From Semisulcospira habei (lineage: Eukaryota; Mollusca; Gastropoda; Semisulcospiridae), in contig BTPG01000005.1 of NCBI GenBank assembly GCA_036245525.1, positions 178,811,198-178,875,197 on the forward strand: a stretch of DNA of 64,000 nt. The letters run 5' to 3'. Each line of letters opens with the position of its first letter. Position 1 is the first letter of the stretch. Positions 1 through 9,478 of the stretch are shown piece by piece. Under the pieces are notes generated by a model. That model saw only the letters and a list, made by a program, of their open reading frames with translations. It was not told the origin of the DNA and searched no databases. A program made the position numbers and the translations under genes.

Positions 1-143
1 ATTGGGAAAATGATACATTGGGGCTAAAAGGGCTAGTCTAAACAAAAATCGTCATCGTCGTCATCAAGACGACGACGACGACCGTCCTCGTAGTCTTTTA
101 CGTAGTCTTTGCCGTCGTTGCCGAAGTAGTCGACATGACTTAC

Positions 144-266
144 AGCAAGAGAGTTGCCTTGAGCAGCTATCATGAACTGAATTGTTTTCAAGCGGTCCTC
201 GCGTGTGACAGACTCTCCATCGGACAGATTCTGTCCTATTCGCGTCAGTACTTCCATCGCCAGCAT
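144..266 (-). CDS. Polycystin-1/REJ-family gene, exon 10 of 10 visible (post-REJ region)
   Basis: On the minus strand an acceptor ending tgtttgcag precedes an open stretch of 41 codons starting MLAMEVLTRIG and ending GNSLA, followed by donor GTAAGT. It starts and ends in phase 0, matching the phase-0 end of the preceding exon at 1331-1456. The text (RIGQ, then LKTIQFMIAAQG) resembles the helical segment that follows the REJ domain and precedes the GAIN/GPS region in polycystin-1-like receptors. No domain signature is contained in this exon alone; the assignment rests on position and phase continuity with the REJ exons upstream. The gene continues past base 1 of the window. An upstream ATG-like reading in the same frame is only intron read-through. 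Confidence 0.72.
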
Positions 267-462
267 CTGCAAACACAGCGACGCTTTTACATGTAAAACC
301 AAGATTCACATTCAGAAAGCTTCATTATCCAAAAGGAAATTATTGCGTGGTGGTCACTGTAAAGAGATAAATAAAAGGTAAAAGGCAGAAAAATATCACA
401 CCCTTAAAGTGCTGCAGTAACACATAACAAACAAAAAGCACTCTCTACTATAGTATACGCAC

Positions 463-478
463 GCGCACGCGCACACGC

Positions 479-512
<34 letters not shown>
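463..512. repeat. (CA)n microsatellite
   Basis: Runs of CGCA then pure CA dinucleotides within the intron between the exons at 1331 and 266. The rest of this intron (267-1330) holds a degraded hairpin MITE at about 995-1105 and nothing else I recognise. Confidence 0.95.
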
Positions 513-514
<2 letters not shown>

Positions 515-994
515 GCGCTAATTGCATTTTAAAAATGTACGATCAATGAAGCAAAATGATACTGATCTCGCCGAACTAAACAGGATCACACATCGTTTAA
601 GAAAAACTTTAAACTTAAATAAGTACTAAAATTATACATCACAGTTGTAACCAAATCAAATTTAATGGAGAGCACTGAAATAATCCGATCCGATCAAAAA
701 CTGATTTTACTTTATTTTATTTCATTTTATTTTATTTTATTTTAGAGTTTGCAGCAATTTACTTTTACTTTCTTTTTCAGCAAAAACCTATAGAGCCTAC
801 ATCACCAGTAATCAAAATTTAATTCACCAGTGCCACTCCCAAAAGTAAGAAGAAAAAGGTTAACAAGAAGAAGTATACAAGGCTGTTTAAATCTACCAAC
901 ACTTTACAACCGTTTTGAACGATCTAAATTTTGAAAACTAAAAAAATGGAAACAGACGGCCATCAATCCCCTCACTGTTTAAGTACAAAGTGGT

Positions 995-1105
995 GGCAGC
1001 AAGAGGCATGGATCCTCATGAGACCCCGCAACTAATTAGGCCATGAGGATCCATACCTCTTACAGTTGGGTCGTGTTCAAATTTTGTCGACAGTGAAAGG
1101 GTTAA
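995..1105. mobile_element. Hairpin MITE, family A (GAGGATC palindrome), degraded copy
   Basis: Inverted arms (GCAAGAGGCATGGATCCTCATG and its partner at 1041-1066) are followed by the family-A flank that includes GTCGTGTTC and GACAGTGAAAGGGTTAA, ending in TTAA at 1102-1105. The same arms recur at 2743, 3474, 11880, 34830, 35097, 48128, 62070 and elsewhere. It is non-coding and presumably moved by a transposase supplied in trans. Confidence 0.75.
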
Positions 1106-1330
1106 GGTGTGTGTTGACCTATGACTCTGGACAGCTAAAAAATATTTTTAAAAACCACCACCACACCCACCAAACATATCAACGGTAATTTCGCGCTAGG
1201 GGTCAGTGTCTCCTTGGGCAAAATGTATTCGGGGCGACGTTGTCCGCCGTTCGGCTGCTCACGGCAGTGCGCGGTCGTCGGCGGCCAACGTCGGCCCGCT
1301 GGCCTATCGCGCTAAAGATGTGATAATCAC

Positions 1331-1456
1331 CTGGGCTTCAATGGTAACTTCGTCTGCAAACTTGAGGCTTTCCGCCATGCTCGACGCTATCTGGCTCATG
1401 GAGACACCATCATTTAGTGGCAGGCGGGCAGTCATGTTCAGCACTTTCTCGCGGAG
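1331..1456 (-). CDS. Polycystin-1/REJ-family gene, exon 9 of 10 visible (post-REJ region)
   Basis: Minus-strand exon of 42 codons between acceptor tttattag and donor CAG|GTGATT, phase 0 at both ends. It begins LREKVLNMTARLPL and includes MSQIASSMAESLKF and the acidic FADEVTIEAQ. This pattern (an R-x-x-V-L opening, a leucine-rich helix, then ADEV) resembles the segment following REJ in polycystin-1 proteins. It lies between the REJ exon at 7334-7515, which ends in phase 0, and the exon at 144-266, which begins in phase 0. A (TTGA)n microsatellite starts only about 20-30 nt upstream of the acceptor, where the branch point would be expected. The evidence is splice signals, frame and family resemblance; no single diagnostic motif is present. 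Confidence 0.72.
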
Positions 1457-1478
1457 CTAATAAACAAGAATGAACGAA

Positions 1479-1698
<220 letters not shown>

Positions 1699-1976
1699 GA
1701 GCGACAGTCTTGAGTCCTGGAGGCGCATTCAGCTTTTTTAAAATCCAGGAAAGTCGATTTTGCCTACCGTATTGAAAATGGAGATGATTTGAGATGGAGC
1801 TGGTCAGAGCACGTTCCGTAGCATGCAAATGACGAACAAAGGCGGGCACACATCAGCCTCTGACAGTGAAGTAACGCAATAAAAATTACGTCATGCCTAG
1901 CTACGCTAACCGCGCTGTTGAAAGTACATTTGGCGCCGCGTGCGTGCGTGCGTGCGTGGGTGTGTTTAGACACAAG

Positions 1977-2500
1977 TATCTCCTGTGTTTGCGTACGTAC
2001 AGGTCTGAAACTTTAGGAAATGCTTCCATCAAGATGTATTTCAGGGTACCTTTGAGCATATTCAAATCGGGTGATTCGTTCAAGAGAATAATTGCCGTTC
2101 ATAAAAAGTCGATTAACCCGTATCTGACTGTCCGTAATTTTCGCTCTATTCACTTGGAATTTTGGATATAGCTAGCTTGGAGATAGATATTGGATGAGTT
2201 CGTTAGCCAGCCTTGTACCTCTTCAACTTTTTGAATAGTAATAAATTCATTTGTGCAAGTTTTGGATTCACTATATACTCCCATCAAATAGTCAGCCCGG
2301 AAAGAAGGCTGTGTGGAAGAGCACAGTGAGCCCTGGAAGAGGCTGCGTGCCTTTCGGATGAGTGACGTCTGCAAACATCAAATTCGTCACCGTGTACACG
2401 GCGTCGTGAGACTAACGATGCCATGACACGAAGCTTATAGTGACGTCATTTTGCTGCTCGTGCTTTTCTTCTTCAGAATACTTTCTCTACACGAGCCCAC
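1977..2500. repeat. Dispersed interspersed repeat, copy 1
   Basis: The segment containing AGGTCTGAAACTTTAGGAAA and the block CACTTGGAATTTTGGATATA is found again inverted at about 53640-53960 and in part at 59285-59500. Family unknown; no coding capacity seen. The intron part from 2500 to 3240 otherwise holds only the hairpin at 2743 and low-complexity ATCA-rich sequence. Confidence 0.6.
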
Positions 2501-2742
2501 AGAGCGTACTAATGGCGGGAAGCGCCGTGTGTCCGTTCTTATTTGTGTGCGCCGGCGTGTGTGTTGATCAGAGGTAGGCTTAGAAATGGATCAGAAGGAT
2601 AATTTTAAAAGTATAGACAACTCTGAATGTGCCTAAAGAAAAACGCATGTGAGCTCCAAACAATACGGTAGACTTTGGGATGAAATCCTCATCTTGTTTT
2701 TGGTCTCAGACAGAACATCACTTCAGCCAGCCTGTTCCATCT

Positions 2743-2807
2743 GCAACAGGCATAAATTCTCATGAGCCCCTGCATCCGCAGGGGCTCATGAGAATTTATG
2801 TCTCTTG
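2743..2807. mobile_element. Hairpin MITE family A copy
   Basis: Thirty-base arms reading CATAAATTCTCATGAGCCCC and the reverse complement on the other side of a TCC-type loop, ending TCTCTTG. The arms differ from the consensus at matching positions, so the palindrome itself is maintained. Confidence 0.75.
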
Positions 2808-3243
2808 CTGGCCCTGCACCGTTTTCAGTCTCTCAAATCTTTCGCTCCGTCACGCATGAATCAATCACTGAATCCATGCATTTTTTTTCACCCATCAATA
2901 TACCAGTCCGTATGTCAATCATTCAACCCATTAATCGATCACACAATCAATCAATTTATCCGTGCATAAGCGCCTGCACACATACATGCAACCATCCATC
3001 CTATCAACCATCACCCATGCAACCATCAGTGGCACATGTCAGTCATGAAAACACGAGGCGATTGCTCATTCTTACCCTTGCTCTGTTGTTTCTTTTTGTC
3101 TCTTGTTGGAATTCCTGTGCTTCTGAGAGTATCTTTGTTGTCTCCTGAACATACATGCAGAGACATTTACGAACACTAAAACAACTGGCATGCCAAACCG
3201 GAAAAGAAAGCATTCTCATTACTAATAACAGCAATACTATAAA

Positions 3244-3370
3244 CACTACTACTACTACTACTACTACTATTACTACTACTACTACTACTACTACTACTAA
3301 TAATAATAATAAACAACTAATTATTATTATTATTATTATTATTATTGTTGCTGTTATTATTATTATTATT
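3244..3370. repeat. (ACT)n and (ATT)n trinucleotide microsatellites
   Basis: ACT units run to about 3298, then AAT, then ATT units to 3370. Non-coding. Confidence 0.95.
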
Positions 3371-3473
3371 CATTAATCAGAATAGTCATCATCAACATCA
3401 CAGGCAAGTCTTAAAAAAGTGGCATGTACGCTAGTAATGAAATACCATTTTCTTACACATCTTCTTTTAGCCT

Positions 3474-3625
3474 TTAACCCTTTCAATGCCGAGAAAAACT
3501 AAACACAACCCGACTTCAAAGACATAGATCCTTATGAGCACCCGCAGTCGCAGGGTTCATGATGATTTTTGGCTATTGCTGAGACCAATTTGTATTCCGA
3601 TTCCTTGGAGGGTTGTGGCTTTGGA
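3474..3625. mobile_element. Hairpin MITE family A copy, degraded palindrome
   Basis: Starts at TTAACCCTTTCAATGCCGAG and contains the family-A arm (CATAGATCCTTATGAGC, then GGTTCATGATGAT) and the flank GAGACCAATTTGTATTCC. One arm is decayed. Family-A copies at 34830 and 35097 share these flanks. Confidence 0.65.
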
Positions 3626-3963
3626 TCGTGAAAGAACAACGATGTACGTAGAGGGCGGAAGGGATCGGATAAGAGGAGACAGTCGTGTCACACAATCCGT
3701 CATACAGCTTGAACGTATCACATAAAATTGTCTTTTTGACAAAATCTAAATAGAATGTTATGGACACACCCGTAATTAAATTTGACATACTTTCAGCTCA
3801 CGTACAATGACACTATTTTAATGTGACGACTGACACTCTGGCATCATGTCGAGATCCGTAGCAAACCATGACGAAGGTTGTCAGGTTGCTCGGCTGTCTA
3901 GGTGCGTACCGAAAACCAACTCACATGAGATTAATTCAAACAAAAAAAAAAATGTGAAGAAAT

Positions 3964-4112
3964 AGATTCTTACTTCGATGATTAGGTGATCATGAGAATC
4001 TTACTCTCGAGGTTTTAAAACCTCATCTTACCAAGCGAAAGCTCGTAGGATAAGGTTTAAAACCACTCGAGTGAGATTTTCAGAATCACCCAAAACAGTG
4101 ATGTCAGAGTCT
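3964..4112. mobile_element. Hairpin element family F, copy 1
   Basis: Imperfect inverted repeat: GAGAATCTTACTCTCGAGG ... AAGGTTTAAAACC ... CTCGAGTGAGATTTTC. A second copy with the same loop (GAGCAAAAG / GCGAAAGCTCG) lies at 6000-6148. Confidence 0.7.
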
Positions 4113-4455
4113 ATATATACATACCTCTTCAGCGGCAACAGTCGTTATATCATTTGGAGTGCTCGAATTACTTTCCGTATTATTGGCGAGTTTCATGTCA
4201 CCGTAGAGACACGAGTTCTCGAGTTCTGCACATACACAAAAGCTCAGAAAAAGTCGAACAGCCAACGCAGTGTCACTTCAGAGATACAAGAATGCGCCAT
4301 CAGAATCCCATTGGCTGAACTAAATAGATGTACCACGCCCTCCGACTGACAACTTCTACAATAACGATGTATTTATAGCGGTCGTGGTCATTACGGTTTC
4401 CAAACTGACACACAAATATTGCACCTGATATCAAAGGCTATGCTGAATGAGATGG

Positions 4456-4625
4456 TTAACCCTTTTAGAGCCATGGGCGCATTTCCCGAATTTTGGAAGT
4501 GTTACTTAACGACTATGTACCACTTGTAAGAGGTGGACTGACCATGATAATTCAAGTGTAGTGCCTGATTAGCTTGGCGCCTGAATCAATCTCCTTCTGT
4601 AGGGTGTTGACACTGAAAGGGTTAA
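4456..4625. mobile_element. TTAA-flanked hairpin MITE family B, degraded copy
   Basis: TTAA at 4456-4459 and 4622-4625. It contains the family-B core CATGATAATTCAAG and GATTAGCTTGGCGCC, plus the flank ATTTTGGAAGTGTTACTTAA, but one arm of the palindrome is missing. Confidence 0.75.
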
Positions 4626-4760
4626 CAACTATTAAAAACCTAAGACACAGCAATAAGCGCTACGCCAAATGAACCTCGGGGGTCGCCTATGCGTACACCA
4701 GATCGCCCAAGAAGCAGGTTGGCGTGGCATATTAGTGCGACTTTATTAACACACCAATAT

Positions 4761-4834
4761 GACTCTCAAGCCAGATCAAACCGGAGTCACTTTGGTTTTC
4801 GCTAAAGTGACTTCCGTTCGATCTGGCATGAGAG
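4761..4834. repeat. Imperfect hairpin with GTCACTT/AAGTGAC arms
   Basis: GACTCTCAAGCCAGATC ... AAGTGAC ... GATCTGGCATGAGAGTC forms a stem of about 30 bp. No second copy seen in this window. Confidence 0.6.
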
Positions 4835-5274
4835 TCGCTCTGCGTGGTACGCAAAAGTAAACCCATGTCGATCTGACGCGAGAATCATTTTGGCGTGAAA
4901 CGGCAGCAGTGTCAGCACGATAACTTACTGTCCAAGTTAACAATAGACGCAAGGGCCTTAGCGTACTCCGTGAAGTGGATCAGATCCCCCTCAAAAGCTT
5001 TCTTATCCAGATCAGAGTTGCTGTCAGTAAATGCCTTCTCGATGGCAGAGCAGATCCTCGTAGATGGCGCCGGTGTTACCTAGAAGGCGTAACGAAAAAA
5101 AGACCCACACGTTTTCAGTCCAGTTAAACACGTGATTTTTAGCGTTCGGGAAGTCCATGGGCGCGCTGCCGTGCCCCTCAGAAGTATTCCGAGAGGTTTT
5201 TTTTTCCATATTGGACCAAACCATAATTAACTGGATCATTCCGCTCTAAAAGTAACATAGACTTTCAAAGTGTC

Positions 5275-5405
5275 TCTCCAGTAGGAAAACGCTTTCGGGT
5301 CCACGACGGTTGCAGTGGGTCCGCGCACGACAGTGGATTACACTTACACGACAGTGCGCGGGCCCACTGCGGCCGTCGTGGGGCCTAAGACGTTTTCCGA
5401 CTGGG
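5275..5405. mobile_element. GC-rich hairpin MITE family D, copy 1
   Basis: AAAACGCTTTCGGGTCCACG and its inverted partner GTGGGGCCTAAGACGTTTTC bracket arms reading GCAGTGGGTCCGCGCACG. Related copies are at 39440-39562 and 60155-60275. Family-A-like traces with TCATGAGCCCCCGC follow at about 5630-5660. Confidence 0.7.
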
Positions 5406-5999
5406 GATATTAGAGAAATAAAGGACATTTTCACAATTGTGAAGAATGCATTACGTATAAGCCCGTGGCGGGAGACGGTTTGACCATGATAAAACAAAAG
5501 CCGTCCTTGATTTACCCCTTTGCAGCCAGCAGTCGCAGTTTGCCTTTCTGAAATCTTTATCAATTTAACACCAGAGTGCCCCCGCCGTCCAAGCAACACG
5601 GACACAAAGTGGTGTCATCAAAGGTACAATTCCTCATGAGCCCCCGCAATTGACCCCGCAATTCTGAGAACCCAGGAGAATCTGTTTCCTGCAGTCGGAT
5701 CGTGTTTCATGTTTATCAGTAGTAAAGGCGTTAATTTGGCTGGCTCTACCTGCTTAACTTGATAACTCTGTTCATTTTACGATTGCAATCCAAAGCAAAC
5801 CACACTGTACGTTTACATCGAAAATAAAAACACAAGTCACAAAACAAAAGCAAAGGCAGAAGATGACTTAAGCCTGTCGTGATCTGCGATATAGTTATCG
5901 TAACTTTCATAATACACATACAGAAGACTTATTAAAAAAAAATCGGACATGAAAACGCCTTTTCTGAGGTCTCCTGACCAAACTTTCATGTACATACAT

Positions 6000-6148
6000 A
6001 GAATCTTTTATCGGTTGTTAGGTGATACTGAGAATCTCACTCGAGTGGTTTTAAAACTGTATCCTACGAGCAAAAGTGAGTAGGATAAGGTTTTAAGACC
6101 ACGAGAGTGAGATTCTTAGCATTACCTAAACACCGATGTAAGATTACA
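6000..6148. mobile_element. Hairpin element family F, copy 2
   Basis: TTAGGTGATACTGAGAATC ... GATTCTTAGCATTACCTAA termini with inner arms CACTCGAGTGGTTTTAAAAC and the partner at 6086-6110. Same architecture as 3964-4112. Confidence 0.7.
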
Positions 6149-6473
6149 TTTCTTATTCACATTTCTCTTGGCATAAATCCGATGTCAACTGGTCTTCGGC
6201 ACACACCTAGTCACAACACAGCCGCCATTGTGTCTTGGCAAAGGTCTTGATCTAATTTTACTTTGTAATGTGACGTCAATATTTTGGATGCCACACAAAT
6301 GTTCGTAATAGCGCAGTACATGACGCCAGAGTGCCCAGTCGTCACTGTGAAGTGATGTCATTGCGAGTGAGCTGAAAATAGGTCACGTTTCAATATCGCG
6401 TGTGCCCATACCTTTTTGTTGACCAGAGTTTCTACAGTACAATGTTGTGCACACTTGGCCGTTCACGCAACAC

Positions 6474-6527
6474 GGCTGTATCACACACGTGTGATACAGC
6501 CAAGCTGTATCACACGTGTGTGATACA
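6474..6527. repeat. Double palindrome with CACACGTGTG cores
   Basis: GGCTGTATCACACACGTG and its reverse complement form a perfect 28-bp palindrome at 6474-6501. A second one of the same sequence type follows at 6506-6527. The two also pair with each other. Confidence 0.7.
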
Positions 6528-7233
6528 TCTTTTCCGCTCAAAGGCAGCAAAAAAGGAGGTGGTAAGAAAATGTACTTTGCAAATGACGAACTTCAGATAT
6601 AACATCATGAAAGTTTGGGCCTCCTGGCACTTTGCTAAATCCCAAGTTTACTGTGGAATATGGATGTCAGAAAATAAAGCAAAAATCAGACGACAAAGTA
6701 AGATTTCCAAATCCAAATTAGTATGTGTGGGAAGGTTTTACCGGATTATTTTCGTATTAAGTTTGGGTTTGAAGCTATGAGCAGTATTTGAGAAAAACAA
6801 ATGTCAATATATGGCTGTTTTTTAAAACCTATTTCCTGATTCGATGTAAACGTGACCTTTGAGACTACGGAAAAAACCACAATAGGTGAATCATCGAAAA
6901 GAGAAAAAAATGGCAATGGAGAATTTGTAACCGCCACCGATGCAAAAAGCAAGAGAAAGAAACGAGTCAGTGCATAGCATTAATAAGAAACTCATCTAAG
7001 ACAGTGTCATAGAATCAGCCGCATCAATAGCGTATAGTGACACCGACAAGACAATAGAGGATCAGTTAACAAATGTATGGAGAAAGAGAAAATATTTAAC
7101 GTTTACGACGTAACAGCAGTATTATTCTTATATGGCAAACTGTGAAGTCACGCTGATTGGAAGTGAGTGTGTAAAGCACGTTTAAAATGGGTTTTACCTG
7201 AACATGACTTAATGTTTAATAGCAATGAGTTCC

Positions 7234-7235
<2 letters not shown>

Positions 7236-7329
<94 letters not shown>
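7236..7329. repeat. (GA)n microsatellite abutting a splice donor
   Basis: Pure GA dinucleotides. On the minus strand the intron that follows the exon at 7334-7515 begins GTGGGTCTCTCT and runs straight into this tract. Confidence 0.97.
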
Positions 7330-7330
<1 letters not shown>

Positions 7331-7333
7331 CAC

Positions 7334-7515
7334 CCTGACAGTGCGGAGGTCCACGTCAGTGGCTGCCCCCATGCTGTCCCTGACCGTCACGTTAACGTGA
7401 GTGATGTAGTTGAAGCGTTTCAGGCCCTGAGGGATGCTCACGTTGACGTCAATCTGACCGTTGACGGTCGTAACCCACGTCAACTGTGCGTAGTCATTCG
7501 TCCCGTTGTTGTAGG
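7334..7515 (-). CDS. Polycystin-1/REJ-family gene, exon 8 of 10 visible (end of REJ domain)
   Basis: Minus-strand exon between acceptor cttttcag and donor CAGG|GTGGGT. Two leading bases complete the codon left open by the exon at 12338-12598, then 60 codons follow and it ends in phase 0. The text reads YNNGTNDYAQLTW ... IPQGLKRFNYITHVNV ... VRDSMGAATDVDL. In REJ domains this is the distal segment (a leucine/proline-rich 'lPaG' stretch, then N-x-x-V-x-V-x-V-x-D-S-x-G-A), so the match in order and spacing is good. The donor is immediately followed by a (CT)n tract. Confidence 0.82.
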
Positions 7516-7867
7516 CTGAAAAGTACGCGGCATAAGCAGTAAGTAGGTCACAGTTATGGTGATATTGAAAAAAAAGCCACCACCAAAATCACCTACTATT
7601 ACTACTAGTACAGAATCGATATGTAAGATAAGGTAAGATAAGGCAAGATAAGATAATGCCATTTGCCTTTTTAAAAAAAGCATAGGAATATGTGTTGGTG
7701 TCTTACCCTATGCTGTAAGAAGCTTTAAAACTAGACAATTATTATCACAAATTAATACGCACACACCCATACACACGCTCATCTACCACACAGAAACACA
7801 CACGTATATTAAATCTGGGAAATCTAAAAATGGCTCTCTTTTTCCCCCTCATAAGCTGACGTATGGT

Positions 7868-8251
7868 GTGTCTCAGGGCTCGGTATGGAGGCCTGTCTTG
7901 TTTCTTTCTATATGCAGCTTGTACATAAAAATCAATGAGGACCAAAATCGCAATTACCATTTTAATCTGCTGACTGCAGTCAAAGGCAACTCCCCTGAGT
8001 ATTTCAGCCGCATGGGCAATGACGCTGGGCAATGCATTGAGTCAGTGAAAGACTGGATGATCGACAACAAGTTGAAGTTGAATAAGGAGAAGACGGAGGC
8101 TATGGCGGTGGGGACTCGTGCTCGAGTCAGTGTGTCACAGGATGAATCTTTAACCATGGTAAATCCGTTCAAGTGGCACCAAGCGTTAGAAACCTTGAAG
8201 TTCAACTTGATTCAGTATTGTCCATGCATGCTCATGTCGAGACGAGCTTAG
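7868..8251 (+). pseudogene. Degraded non-LTR reverse transcriptase fragment
   Basis: The open frame carries SQGSVWRPVLF (the remnant of the GxxQGSxLGP motif) and, later, IESVKDWMIDNKLKLNKEKTE and VGTRARVS, all typical of CR1/L2-type LINE reverse transcriptases. The FADD box has decayed into unrelated text. Compare the better-preserved copy at 42565-43170 (IGKIKEWMTSNRLKLNDDKTE). The stretch 8252-8620 holds only a trace of the family-C hairpin at about 8316-8370. Confidence 0.7.
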
Positions 8252-8620
8252 AAGACTTACTGTCGCCTGATCATTTCTGACTGTCAATGCGCCCACACAA
8301 ACACACCCAGCAGCAAAGCAGATGCGACATTGTTGGAATAATCGGAAACACTTCTTTCGTTCGTCAATATAGAACGTTCTCAGATTCAGTCCATTGGATC
8401 ATAGTAATTCTGTCGAGGCTGGCGCTAGGTCAGAACCAATCGGTCGCTTTCAGAAAATACCAAATCATGCAGCCAAAGTCAGTGCGCCAAAGGTCCAGGC
8501 TTGACCATGCGGGAAGCAGATGCACTGGCCTCCAGTGTCCTTCCGCACCGACTTCAAAGTTTGCCTTATTTGTCATCATATTCTTCGATAGCAAACTTCC
8601 GCCCCTACTTTCCCTCCTCC

Positions 8621-8836
8621 TTAACTCTTTTAGCTCCGGAACCCTGCAGCAGATGGATTGATCATGATAATTCAAGGGTAGTGCCTGGTGAGCTTGGCGC
8701 CTGAAGGCGCCAAACTCATCTGGCACTACCCTTGAATTATCATGACCAATGGTATCCATCTCCTACAACTGGTACAGAGTCGTTAGGCAACAACTCCAAA
8801 ATGTTACAAATGGGACTTTGGGGCTAAAAGGGTTAA
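8621..8836. mobile_element. TTAA-flanked hairpin MITE family B, complete copy
   Basis: TTAA at 8621-8624 and 8833-8836, with a long central palindrome: ATAATTCAAGGGTAGTGCC ... AGGCGCC ... GGCACTACCCTTGAATTAT. Termini are TTAACTCTTTTAGC and GGGCTAAAAGGGTTAA. Confidence 0.88.
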
Positions 8837-8841
8837 CCCAT

Positions 8842-9030
8842 TTAACCCCTCAACCACATTTCCTAAATTTTGGAGGTGTCACTTAACGATTATGCACCAG
8901 TTGCAGGAGATGGATGGGCCATGATCATTGAAGGGTAGTGCCTTCAGGCGCCAAGCTAATCTGGCGCTACCACTGAATGATCATGGTCCATCCATCTCCT
9001 GCTGAAAGGCGTTGGGGCTAACTGGGTTAA
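8842..9030. mobile_element. TTAA-flanked hairpin MITE family B, complete copy in tandem with the previous one
   Basis: TTAA at 8842-8845 and 9027-9030. Central arms GATCATTGAAGGGTAGTGCC / CACTGAATGATC with the GGCGCCAAGCTAATCTGG core. Only five bases separate it from the family-B copy at 8621-8836. Confidence 0.88.
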
Positions 9031-9039
9031 CAGTCTACA

Positions 9040-9260
9040 ACCCGTACGCTCTCTGCGTTCCTACAATGGCGAGCCATCGCCCTAGTTTCCATGGAAAACT
9101 TTGCACAGTGATCGTTTACTTTTCAGGTCCCCAAAGTCTGGAATAGTCCCCGATTTCACTGCGTCACCGGTCCTTCTCTTCAATTTTTTAAGACCCAACT
9201 GAAAACGTCCTATTTGCAACTTGCTGTTTGCACTTTTTCCACCCTGCACACGCTGATAAA
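9040..9260 (+). pseudogene. Remnant of CR1/L2-type LINE 3' coding end
   Basis: Decayed text equivalent to the C-terminal VWNSLP ... FKTQLKTYFFQLA region of the copy at 32500-33080 (here GTCTGGAATAGTCCC and TTTTTTAAGACCCAACTGAA). No intact frame. Confidence 0.6.
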
Positions 9261-9332
9261 CTCTTTCATAAGACCGTTTAAAGGCCCTAAACGCTCCCGG
9301 AGCATTCTCAACATAGCATAAAACTGTTTGAC

Positions 9333-9478
<146 letters not shown>

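Noticed and set aside
7148..7330. Frame extensions through (GA)n giving repeated SL or RE
   Set aside because: Intronic microsatellite read-through next to the real exon at 7334-7515.
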